Positions 53,701 through 64,000 of a DNA stretch of 64,000 nt are shown in pieces (the first letter of the stretch is position 1; each line of letters opens with the position of its first letter). The stretch covers positions 40,381,501 through 40,445,500 of the forward strand of contig JAPTOF010000001.1 in the NCBI GenBank assembly GCA_028554755.1, in the 5' to 3' direction. The translations under genes and the position numbers were made by a program. The notes beneath the pieces were generated by a model. It saw nothing but the letters and a program-made list of their open reading frames with translations, did no database searches and had not been told where the DNA came from. Origin of the DNA: Cordia subcordata (lineage: Eukaryota; Streptophyta; Magnoliopsida; Boraginales; Cordiaceae).

Positions 53701-56595
53701 AAGAAATATTCAGTCATACAGAAACCTTTGTGTCAAATATGAATGGAACTTCGTCTTAAGACCCCAACCATTCTTGGGACCCAATTGCAGTCCAATATTC
53801 ACTCTATATTGCACCTTCCAGTTCTAATCCATTGTTAACTCTAGCTTGCATAGCCAGCACAAAAGCAGCAAAAGGAAAGTTGACTAGCACTTTTAAATAG
53901 AGATACAACCTGAACTCGATGTGCCTTGTTGTCTATGCAACGTTGGCATTTAGCTCAGTTTGTGGTTTCAGTGATGATGCATCATTTCCCAGACTAGGTA
54001 GGTAACCAATGCGTGGAACAACTTGATAGAAATTTTCTTTGCAAACTACATCTACCAACATGATATCCATAAAATTATTACCATTTGATTATGGGGCCAA
54101 GACCCAATTAAATTAGGACAAGTTAAGCCTACTCGGGTAAAACAGGAAAAACCTCACAAACCTTGCTCCATGACCACCATGGATTACATGCCATGGCATT
54201 GAAACCCAAGAGCAAGAATGACCTTCAAATACCCAAGGTTATTAACCAAACATGATAAAGACCACGGGCACAGCTCTTCATTGAGGTTGACACAGAAAGA
54301 TAGCAACCAATCTTGCTCAGTAAATGCATTTGTCATAGAAATTAAAAAGGTTTGAGGAGATTAACCAAAAGCTCATACAACTACCTGGGAATGTGGCTAA
54401 TCTGTTTACTCCAGATGTCATAGAAATTACAAAAGTTTGTAAAGATTAACCTAAGCTTATACAAGTACCTAGGAGTGTGGCCACTGTAGGCAAACTGAAA
54501 GACATGTATAGATAAATTCAGGTACAGAAACAACCACATGATTGTGGAGAACCAACTAGTCACAGCCTCAAAATATCAAATCTCAACCACATACATGTGA
54601 TGGCTTCAGACATTGTCAATATAAGGTTTTTCAGAAAAAAGAAAACAACGATTATATGGCAGAAAACACTTCTTGGCATTTAAGCATCACGTACAATCAG
54701 ACCCCAGAATAAAGGGATAACTACATTTGTCTCACAAGTCCAAAAATAAATCATATTACCATATGAGCAGGGATTCGAAGGTTAAGCCTTTTTGATTCAA
54801 GATCGTATACATATATGGAATCATCACTACTAGCAGCCACAAGTTCTCGCCCATCTTTTGAAAACTTTACAGAAAAGATCCCAAATGTATAATCATTATA
54901 ATCATCCGCATCAGAAGAAAATTCCAAACCTTCATGAATTTCCTGCATAAATGAAACTTTGACATAGATTAAAAATAACTATAAGAGAATCAAGCTGGAA
55001 GACAAATTTTATTTGAATACCATGTTAGTCAACAGCAGAATGGATCAAGGCCAAGCGAAAAGCTTCTATGCTAAGTAAAGCAGCTGTATATGTCTCAAAT
55101 TCAAAGGCGAAGCTCCAAGAAGACAATATCCCATAACAGAGTCATAATTTTAAAACCATCTTTTATATCATAATGTAGGATCACTTCGTGTGATTGGTTA
55201 TTCCACCTTTTACTTCTAGGGACATCGAGGGAATTCTTATGGCAGATAATCATCAATACCATATTATAAGACCTTAGTCATCTAATTACTGTTTCTCCCT
55301 TTTCCTTCTTGGGAGATGTTATGAAGCCTCTGCTGGACTGATGACCAAATTGTATTGATACTTAATGCGAGAGTTATAAGGCATAATGAGGCTGGGCATC
55401 TGCACTTAGAACTCAAGATCAATAAAAGCTTCTTTACATACCGTAACATTTGCAAGAGATTCTGAGGCAGCAGATCCAACATCAACAATATGAACAATTG
55501 GGGATATACTGGAATAAACCTGCAAGGTGCAGAGACATTATCCACGAGAATAAAACAGGTGAGACACTGGAAATCTTAATTACTTTAAGAAGTGATGAGC
55601 ACACTTCAGAATCACATCAACAATGATATGATGCAGATAGTAATTGCTTGATTAGATGCCATCATAAGCAGATTTAACATTTTACTTATCTTAAAATTAT
55701 AGTACTAGAAGGAGTATAACAACCTAGTCTCAGAAAAAGTCGACCAGACTTTGTCTTCAAACATAACAAAACCTAAAAGGGATAAATAACGGCCCAGAAA
55801 TGATATCATTTTCCATTTTCTGCCATGCACCATGATAATATGTGGAATTCATAGAGAAAAGGACGAGACTGGCTTCAGTGAAACGTCAGTAAACATAGAT
55901 ATAAGATAAATATTCCACATCCTGATAGGTCACCTACAGACAATTTATCAATAAAATTATCAAAAGCTTACAAGAAAGCGACGATCTGGAGAAAGTGATG
56001 TATCAGTAATTGTCCATCGCAGGCTTCGGGCCCTAATGTCTTTCTGAATTTTCCATCCTCTGTCAACATTATATATTCTAACATGACTTTCCTGTATATT
56101 GTAAAAGGGAAATGTCAGTTAATTGGACCTGAAATATCTCTTAAAGAGAAAGATATACTCTTTTGCTATCTTCTATTATCCTAACAGCTTTTTTTGAAAG
56201 TACTGTACTAAAAAATAGAGCAAATACCTGAAATCCAGCAACAAAGAGAGATCCATCTTCAGAAAACTGCGAAACATATGCACAACTCCTCATCTTATAC
56301 CATTAACAGGCATATACCGGCTTAGAACATGACAACAATCAGCTGCTGAGAATCTCCCTCTGCCACTATAATTCCCTTCCCTACCCATCAACATTTTTAC
56401 TGGCGAAACAGGTAACTTCCCACTGCCAGGTAGTGCTCGGTGCAAACGCCCATCAGGGCCCGACCTAATCTTCGTCAACTGTGCAATTTCGTGATCACAA
56501 CAATTGAAAACCTCACCTGGCTTTTCGGTTCTATACCAGCCCTCAGCACCATTTTCACCATCAAATATATCAAAAAACCTTCTAGACCTACTCAT
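50744..56595 (-). CDS. LEC14B/DCAF-like WD40 repeat protein (9 exons, frame break in first coding exon)
   Basis: Exons in order of transcription: 56228-56595, 55972-56091, 55442-55519, 54760-54942, 53491-53568, 52986-53161, 52371-52529, 52029-52089, 50744-50935. The product matches plant LEC14B proteins, relatives of DCAF11, a substrate receptor of CUL4-DDB1 ubiquitin ligases; substrate is unknown. WD repeats include DSIYVYDLESKRL, GHIIYSGSDDNLCKVWDRR, FISNGKDQAIKLWDIRK, YIYTGSADSSVYMYDL and SSWDGVIANWEFPG; the basic tail is KRIRRRRRPFY. Splice sites and phases from exon 2 onward are consistent. In the first exon the frame from MSRSRRFFDIFDG reaches TGA at 56290-56292 right after SRYMPVNG, while the conserved AYVSQFSEDG continues in another frame. 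Compared with family members about 13 bases seem missing. A downstream ATG at 56291-56293 opens the WD-repeat frame. It may be a broken allele, a reinitiating gene or a sequence error. Confidence 0.88.
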
Positions 56596-56598
56596 TGC

Positions 56599-57422
56599 CT
56601 ATATAACCAACTGATCAATTAAGTTAAATTCTTTCAGCTAAAGAAACCCCCAAGAACCCTTTTTTTGCAAAATTTCTCTTAATTTCTTCTGTGCACAAGC
56701 TATAATAAAATTCAATCTTTCTCAAACTGATAAGTAACAAGAAATTTTCGGGTACAGAAAACCTCAAGAACCTTTTTTTGTTTAATTTTCCTTGAGTTCG
56801 TCGTGCCTACACTCTAATTTGATGTTTAACTGATTAATCAACACGTAAATTCAGATACAAAACCCCCCAACACCTCTTCTCTTTCACTCTTTTTTTTTTT
56901 TTCCGGGTGTGTGAGTGAGTGTGTAAACTCTTAAATTTAACAAATCTTCAATATTTCAACCTGCAACAAATAAACCAATGACAAAAATGACAATTTAAGC
57001 ACACATAAAGCTCTAGGCACACCATATACAAACACATTACACGTGTGTTTCTTTTTGTGTGTGTGTGTGTGTGTGTAATTGTATAAAAATTATTCAAACA
57101 TATGATGAGCAAGTTTTAGATAATCATACTCAGCTAATTCCTCAACCAATTCTCAGCTCCAAATTAATTTCAGAAAGAAAATCATAAAATTCCTAGCTTG
57201 ACCAAACTAATAATAAACACACTCCCACACACACACAAAAAACACAAACGCTCAGTTTTGATCGTATACACATATGATGACCAACTGAGCATGCTTACGT
57301 CATCAGTGACGTTTACACTGAATGAGTCTTTACACACACATATAATATATACAAACACATAAACATTGACTGACGATCAAACAAATTTAGGGAAACGAAT
57401 TGAATAAAATTTAAGATCGTAC
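56599..57422 (-). other. Probable 5' UTR intron of the LEC14B-like gene
   Basis: On the minus strand a donor CAAAAG|GTACGATC lies at 57422 and an acceptor TATATAG|GCA at 56599, three bases before the ATG at 56595. The intron would be 824 bases with an upstream leader exon from about 57423. Runs of (GT)n are at about 57056-57076. Needs transcript support. Confidence 0.4.
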
Positions 57423-57599
57423 CTTTTGCATGGGGAATTTTTTGTAGTTTTTTTTTCTTTTGGAATTTTTTCTTTTTCCTTCTCGGTATTTTCTTTTTTT
57501 TTTTTTTTGGATTTATTTTTCAGAGGGTGGCGTTTTTCAAGAAAAAGGTCTCGTGTTAGATTTGGGCGAATGCGAAGTGGATAGTGTTAATCGTATAAA

Positions 57600-58864
57600 T
57601 ATGGAAAGAGAGTGTCAGTTACGCGCGTGGACTTTTTTTATTGTGTGTTTGTTGTTTTGTTTTGTTTTGTTCTTTGCTTTGGTGTGTTTTTTTTTGTTTT
57701 TGTTTTGTGGGGGGACACGTGGCAGCGCCAAATGCTCCGAATGTGGCGGAGTAGGTCGTGGTGATTTTTTTTTACTTGTTTTCTTCAAAAGAAAATTGAA
57801 TTTATAAGTACATTTTTTTTAATTTTCTAAAAATAGTATTCTTTTAAAAAAAGTAGAAAAACATCCTTAAAAAATAACCGAACGAGCCAAAGAATAATAT
57901 GTCAATGTGAGAATTACACACCCCTACCGTCACGCCCTCGAAGACCCCTAACAACTTTTTTTCGAGTAGCTTTTTTCTTTACCATTACGTCCGTGACATA
58001 GTCAACCTCATTTTTTATATTTGAAGTCTTATGTTACTTGTAATATATATTTGACCTATTCTTAACACACACATATATACATAATTTTGAAAAGGTTAAT
58101 TTTACTTTACATATTTTTTTTGGCATTTAAGTTCAGTCTGTATCTTGTAAAAAAAATTTTTAGTAGAACAAAATGCATATTTACCCAGCAAAAACATTTA
58201 AACTCGGTCAAAAAATAACTCAAGCACATCTCGTTCCTGTGCATATGTCTACTGAGGAGCAAATTCGCAAAAAAAAAAAATAGCATTGACATATAAGTAC
58301 ATAGTTACTGCTAGCCGTAAATATGAAATGATGTGTTTGAAGTGGAATGAAAATGATTTACTTTGCCCAAGAGAGGGGGGGGGGGGTTGGGGAAAGGGAA
58401 AAAAAGAGGAAGAAAAATAATTCACAAGGTCAACCAACCAAGGCTTCATTTGCAACAGAACTACATGATATAATCAAATTGCATCTGATACACCTCCTAT
58501 GAGTAAAGAATTACAAGATTTTTACATGATTGAAGCAAAAGACTTGTTCTCAGATGATCTCTCTGCATAATCAAAGCTTTCTCTTTCTATTAACAAGCAA
58601 AACATCCAACTTTCTTCGGAAAATCTTCCATTAAAGTCTTGCTTCAACATGCTTCTAGTCTTTTATTATCATCCTCCATTGGGCAACAACCACTATCAAG
58701 ATTTCAGCCAAATCTGCTACTGCAATGCCAGCTACTGCTCATGTCTATCAAATGCGTCGCGCTGCTCGGATTTTAGCTGAGATTGGCAGCAAAAATAAGT
58801 TGGCTGAAATCAAGGATTAAACTAAAATATCATTTCTCCTTCTACTTCAGTGGTTCCATCTGGA
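57600..58864. other. Region between the LEC14B-like promoter and the 3' end of the transporter gene
   Basis: The left part should be the LEC14B-like promoter; a TATA-like ATTTATA on the minus strand lies near 57595. 57640-57720 is T/G-rich low complexity. A G-run lies at about 58374-58386. The right end, up to 58864, is probably the transporter 3' UTR. No coding exon seen. Confidence 0.45.
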
Positions 58865-61800
58865 TCAGGAATTAATGGATGCCTGGATTTCTTCCAGTGT
58901 TTTTCCCTTCGTTTCAGGCACGATCTTCGCGACAAATACTACATTTAGAGCGCAAAAACCGGCATACACTAGAAATGTACCTGTGGGAGAGAATTCCGAC
59001 AGTCAGGATTCATTTGCGGAAAAAGTTGCAAAGATAAAACTTCTCGTGTTTTTGACATGTTATGGGGGGAACTATTGTTTACCTGTGGAACTCCAGGTCA
59101 AAAGAAAGTTGAACGTGTAGGAAACTATCCAGGCACCTAACCAGTTTAGTAATACTACCAAGCTACCAGCAGCACCCTTGACATGAATTGGGAATATCTG
59201 CAAGACAAGGAGGCTTCCTAAGCACTGCTAACAATATATATCTAGTTTACATCTCTTGCCCATACATTAAAGATCCAATGTAGATGTAGCACATCGGTCT
59301 TGTGAAATTTTAGCCTTGTGTAACAATTCAAGTCCAGTTACTAGCCTGCTAAACCCTAATATATTGAACCAAGTCATTACTTACACCAAAGCAGTCATTT
59401 GTTATATCTCCTACCAATGTGGGACATTATGATTCCGATTGATAAATAATTCGAACAAGAAAAAGGTTAGCAGAGTGTAATTAATTGCATTACCTCTGAC
59501 ATAATCACCCATGGAACTGCTCCCATTCCAATCGAAAATGATCCAATATAGATCTGTCATATAGATACGAAAGAAAATTAGATTGATGATTTTAACCATT
59601 TAAGGAACTGATCTTTTCGAGTTGGTCAGAAGTAGTACCAGCACTCCGGATACAGCAAAGACTGGAACTAAGTCAAGTAGTAAGGCTTGCTCCTGATTCA
59701 GACACAAAAACAGGGAATTTCAATATCTGAACCTGAATTTGTTGTTATATGCTGGAAAAGTAAAACTGGTTTGTAAGTTAACCTTCAGAAAGAAAGAAGC
59801 TCCAGTCAGGAAGCATCCAAAAAATGTCCCTGATGCTGACACCTGATAATGCAAAACCGTTGGAATAAGTAACTTCTCCATCAAAAAGTAAATTTTTAGA
59901 GAGTGAAAATTTCATTAGCTTTGATTTTCTGAAGCGTTCGCTACGTGCAAGCAAGATTCTTGAATTATGCACGTGATAGACAAAATTACAGGACGATAGT
60001 GTTTAGCACGTTGTTGTAACCAATTCAAGGTTTTTCTGCAGTGATTTTTCCTTCTGAAGTAAAGCAGATTGAAAGGATTGGTAAGTGCTTACCAGAAGGA
60101 GAGGTCTTCTTCCTGATTTGTCCATCAGCATTGCACCAAGTAAAGTTATTGGTACCTGAAATATAATACCGAAAAGGTTTAGACATCAAGAGTAGGCTAC
60201 TTAAGTTGTCATGAGCACTAGATTGTGAGGTTCAGTGTCGAACCTGGATAATAGCATAGGCTACTGTTCCAATTCTACCCGAAGAAAGTCCTGCAGTGTT
60301 TAACTTCCAGAATTAGCCATCGATGTATACTCAAACGAATCGACTAATTCAAAATGATCAAGCTTGTGTTGATAGTAATAGGGAACCCACGTTTTGGATA
60401 TCAACCAAAGATCAATGTGAAACGGTGTTTTACACGATAACAAAGAAATGAGATCAGAACAAGAAGTTTAAGATAAAAGTGCAAGTGAAAAGTATGATAT
60501 ACCTGCTGCAACAAAGGTCTCACTGGCATAGAAACCTATTCCATTTATTCCTCCAAGCTGTTGGAATACCATTAACCCCACACCAATCTGAAAAATGTCA
60601 ATAAAATAAGATGCCAAATGAAAAATCTTTATTGCTGGAGCTGGATATTTAGCTCCATGAAGCCACTTAGAATTAGACAGATCAAGAAGTTGCTTACAGT
60701 CACTGAGCGTATGTATTTGCTTTCAAACAAATCCAAGAATCTAGCTTTAGGAAGACTTTCCAGAGTCTCAACATTAGCCTGCCAACGAAGTTTTTTGCAA
60801 GTTTAATCAGAGAGGAAATAAAAAACCCCATAATTTTAGCAGTCAGAACAGCATATCAAACTCTGAAAATTCGTAGAAAACTCAAAACTAGACATACTTG
60901 AATTTCAGCAGCCTCTTGAGTAATATCAGCATCCTTGCCACGAAGTCTACGTAGTTCTGCTTGAAATTTTTTATTGCCTCCTGCTTTTGCCTGAAAGTAA
61001 CAATGCCAATTGCCACTTAATATTGACTTTTTGTTCACAAATAAGATTACCATGGAAGCGAGATTCACAATCATAGCTTACCAGCCATCTGGGAGACTCC
61101 GGGATAAATATAAGTCCCACAAGCAGGAGCAGGCAAGGGACAAGTCCTTCACATCAACGCGACCAATGAGTTTCAAAGCTCAATCTTTAGACCATGTCCG
61201 GATTTGTGAAAAGAAAGGAAGGAGGGGGAAGTTAGAGGGAAGAACCATAGCTAGTTACCAGTCAGAGCGAGAGTTCGCCATGTTACAACAGTTCCTAGCA
61301 AGTACGCGGTAGATGAACCAGAAACAATCATAAGCTGCAGAATAGCATAAATGGAAGGATTGAGGTTAATGTTAACTGCTTCTCACCCTTGAATCATTGA
61401 TAGCAAAATGTTAATCAAGATGAACTATAAGCATTTTTTTTTTTCACCTGATTAATAGTTGTGAGGCCTCCACGAAGATTTTTGGGTGCTACCTCGGCTA
61501 TGAAAACTGGGACCTGTAACATATGTTTACAGTTGGGAACTTTTAGAGAAGGCTGTTGTGAAGCTTTTTAATAGATTATTAAAATATTAGACAAGTACCA
61601 CATAGGAGAATATTCCGATGCCATATCCAGTGAAGAACCTTCCCACGTCAAGGGAGAATGCTCCCTGCATCATTGGCAGGCAAATAATAATTTAATCGAA
61701 CTGCCGAAAGACCACAGAGAGTAAGAGCTACAATTTTCTTTGTAACGTTCCGTCCCACATTAGATATTTGGTGTTTGTCTTAGTTTATAATAACTCAGTT

Positions 61801-62786
61801 TTCTACTACTGTCATCATATCTTGTTTAAGCAAGTTTAAGTAAAACTGGCTTTAAATGGCGTGCATACCGGAGAGAAATACACTGCAAGCCATCCTACAA
61901 TACAGAAGCCAGCTGACATTCTCATTGCCTGTTCCACCAACAAGAAGAAGAAGAAGACGAAACGCTTGAGAAAGGCCGGGCAAATTAATGATTAAAAAGA
62001 CCATAAAACTATGTTTTATGCAAATTCATATACCCCTTTTCGTCCAATGAAGTCTGCAATCTGGCCGCTTGTAACAGCACCGATCATTGCTCCAATCGTA
62101 ATAATGGAGCCGAACATGGAGAACTACAATGACACAGATGAATAATATGAATAAAACTTCATAAACATTGTTGTTCAGCAATCATCAAGATTATTCGTAT
62201 ATGTTGCGCAGGTCGATCAAAAGATGCAGAAATTAAATTAAATAGCTAGAACTGAACGTAAAAAGTATGTCAAAACATCTCGTAAAGTATTTAACCAGAA
62301 AATAGATCAGGCGCTAAGAAGCTACTAACCTCGGCCACAGATAAATTCAGATCATTGCTTATGGCAGATTGAGTAGGCGCTGAGTAGCCAACCTGCAAAA
62401 GAATTAACTTGAGCTAAACACAAGGTTTTTTTTTTTTTTTTTTTCATTCAATTTGGTGCTCCTGACCAAACAAGAAAGGGGAAAAAAACAAAAAAAAAAA
62501 GTTAATAAACTTTGTTTCGTGATGATTAAACTGGTATACCATTAACAGAAACATGCATATCACGTATAGAAACACTTACACATGATCCAAATTCAAAAGA
62601 GCCACACACTGCAACAAATGTGCAGAACAAAACCATAGCAATCGATCCATTTTCATCATTTTTGTTAGCCTCAACATCATCTTTAGAGTCCACAGCCTTT
62701 TCTTGCTGAAGAAATGGCTTTTCCAGGTCTTCAAGACCCTGATGAACAACACCATTTTCAACATCTTTGTATTGACCAATGGCCAT
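58865..62786 (-). CDS. ERD6-like sugar transporter, MFS (18 exons, complete)
   Basis: Exons in order: 62580-62786, 62330-62392, 62034-62123, 61869-61928, 61599-61664, 61448-61513, 61259-61334, 61082-61146, 60898-60990, 60698-60778, 60503-60587, 60244-60290, 60093-60155, 59783-59842, 59639-59692, 59494-59553, 59083-59197, 58865-58980. All join in frame to 488 residues, the usual length for this family, with about 12 membrane spans. MFS sugar-porter signatures are intact: [48 protein letters not shown] and [13 protein letters not shown]. The hydrophilic N-terminus begins [12 protein letters not shown]. Characterised relatives (ERD6, ESL1) move monosaccharides by facilitated diffusion, several at the vacuolar membrane, and many respond to drought or ABA. 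Location and substrate of this protein are inferred. The start lies in a good context (AACAATGGCC). Confidence 0.96.
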
Positions 62787-62892
62787 TGTTTATATGATCT
62801 TTAGTTGAAAAAGTTTGAAACCCAAGATGGGAATGCTAAGAAAGTGTTTTAATCACAACTCACAGGCACAAATGATCGTTTTTTTGCAGCTC

Positions 62893-62900
62893 TATTTATA
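62893..62900 (-). promoter_or_regulatory. TATA box of the ERD6-like transporter
   Basis: On the minus strand CTATAAATAG lies about 110 bases upstream of the ATG, a canonical plant TATA at a sensible distance. An ACGTGT (ABRE-like core) lies further upstream at 63034-63039. Confidence 0.65.
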
Positions 62901-63033
62901 GCTTGCATTAGCATGGGAAGATATTTACTGGCCTTTTGTCTCGTACCAATTATTAGGTGCTATAACAAGATAATTCCAAAAGGTTTAAAACCTTTTCAAG
63001 ATTAGATTACATGTGGGATGAAGCTGTCATCTG

Positions 63034-63039
63034 ACGTGT
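63034..63039 (+). promoter_or_regulatory. ABRE-like core upstream of the transporter
   Basis: CTGACGTGTGACC contains ACGTGT, about 250 bases upstream of the ATG and 135 bases upstream of the TATA box. It fits the drought/ABA response known for ERD6-type genes, but a single core motif is weak evidence. Confidence 0.35.
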
Positions 63040-63099
63040 GACCTCATCAGCCCCATGCTAATCATATGAAACCCTGAACTGTGGGTGCAACAATTTGCT

Positions 63100-64000
63100 G
63101 GATGGCCACTGGAAATTGAAACGGAAAACCCAAAAAAAAAAAAAAATGGGCATACAACAAGAAACATGTGTTCATATGCGAAAAATTAAATTTTTTTGGG
63201 GATATTGCCACGTTGGGGAAAGAATTGTCTGTTTCACAAGTTTAAATCAGTTAAGAAGTTAATTTCTTTTAGAGTTAATCCTCATAATTTTTTTACCTAA
63301 TTAGTCTAGACCATGCCTCTTTCAAATTTGGTACATTTGATTTGAGTTTTAAAAAATTTTCAAAAAAAAAAATATGGTCACAAAAATTTTACATTTTCTC
63401 CTTTGTAGCACCCACTTCACATTGGTAACTACGGTCATCAATCATTTTGAGTCATATTTTCAGACTCAATCTTATGATAGGCCAGTAGATGGGCCAGTCA
63501 TTAAAAATTGTACCAGAGTAGGCTCTGAACATATTTCACGCTACTTGGGTTTCAAGATTGTGATTTACTTAACGCAACAAGGATATTGCATGTTTAAAGG
63601 GGAGTCCGTAAAGGCCGCCCCACATTGGTTACTACTATCATCATAGGAGTTACTCATTTTGACCTAATTAATTAAACTTAAAGTGGTGGAAAGTTAGTAG
63701 TTGAGCTTAAACTTTTAGATTTTAAAGGGTGTTTGCCTAGGTTTATTAGCAAGTCAAACTAGCTTATAAGTCGAAAAAAATTGATATGTTTGGTTCAACC
63801 ACTGTTAGGTGTTTATAAATAAACTGCCTACCTTAGCTGTTTTCTTTTTTTTTTTCCCTCCTAACTTGTAAGCACCCATCTTTGATAATAAATAAAGACG
63901 CATTTACCTTAAAAACTCAAAAAAATTACAACATAAATTAATATAAATTTTTTTTTAGTTATTTTAACTATTACGGTAAATTATAAGCACCTGTTTGTCA
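63100..64000. other. Intergenic DNA at the right edge
   Basis: No recognisable gene. The open frame at 63374-63646 has no family features. From about 63726 the sequence AAGGGTGTTTGCCTAGG and later GTTTATAAATAAACT resemble a degraded hAT-like MITE that may run past the window edge. Confidence 0.35.

Noticed and set aside
56267..56300. GT...AG stretch that might be a 33-base intron rescuing the LEC14B-like frame
   Set aside because: Too short for a plant intron, and removing it leads straight to a stop codon.
57460..57807. 115-codon plus-strand frame rich in Phe, Leu and Val
   Set aside because: Composition comes from T/G-rich low complexity in the promoter of the LEC14B-like gene.
63374..63646. 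90-codon plus-strand frame near the right edge
   Set aside because: No recognisable motif, and similar short phrases (CACATTGGTNACTAC) at both ends suggest repeat-derived sequence.
1..64000. Search for tRNA, rRNA, CRISPR array or a new multi-gene defence or biosynthetic system
   Set aside because: Apart from the tRNA-derived SINE, no such structures were seen; the genes are ordinary, functionally unrelated plant genes.

Overview
The window is a piece of a nuclear chromosome from a flowering plant, most likely a eudicot. The genes are split by GT-AG introns, intergenic DNA is AT-rich and full of small transposons, and every recognisable gene belongs to a plant family: a PPDK with a plastid presequence, an RLCK, a DC1 protein, a LEC14B-type WD40 protein and an ERD6-like sugar transporter. 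The species cannot be fixed from this sequence. I see no tRNA or rRNA gene, no CRISPR array and no bacterial-type operon.

Layout. (1) 323-865 +: last coding exon of a RING E3 ligase of the RF298/RF4 type, whose body lies left of the window. (2) 4636-13527 +: complete 20-exon pyruvate, phosphate dikinase (PPDK) gene, 978 codons for the plastid form. A six-base alternative first exon (ATGAAG, 5782-5787) in intron 1 gives a presequence-free cytosolic form. (3) 16100-16669 -: single-exon small protein with a PNRC-like proline motif and an LXXLL box. (4) 16670-24781: repeat-rich gap with nested MITEs, a tRNA-derived SINE and a tandem duplication. (5) 24782-28376 +: nine-exon At4g15545/NAIP-like coiled-coil protein. 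(6) 28377-32370: gap with a duplicated non-coding repeat, one copy of which carries a MITE. (7) 32371-35680 +: nine-exon RLCK-VI kinase (RBK-like). (8) 37802-43368: decayed Ty1/copia element with 332-bp LTRs, ending 106 bp from the stop codon of (9) 43475-45598 -: intact intronless DC1-domain protein of 707 aa. (10) 45599-50743: gap with an orphan 80-codon open frame, an EF-hand-like remnant, a tandemly rearranged hAT-like element and a Tourist-like MITE. (11) 50744-56595 -: LEC14B/DCAF-like WD40 gene with intact splice sites but a frame break in its first coding exon. (12) 58865-62786 -: complete 18-exon ERD6-like sugar transporter, 488 aa.

The genes do not form a cluster with a shared pathway; this is ordinary plant gene order. 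From memory of Arabidopsis locus numbers, PPDK and the At4g15545 family are near neighbours there, as are RF298 and the LEC14B homologue, so the order may partly be old synteny. I found no convincing new multi-gene system. The observations most worth checking are the PPDK dual-start architecture with an ABRE-like G-box in intron 1, the LEC14B frame break, a 13-copy W-box array in the copia leader, the plant PNRC-like protein, and an orphan hydrophobic open frame at 46638-46877.
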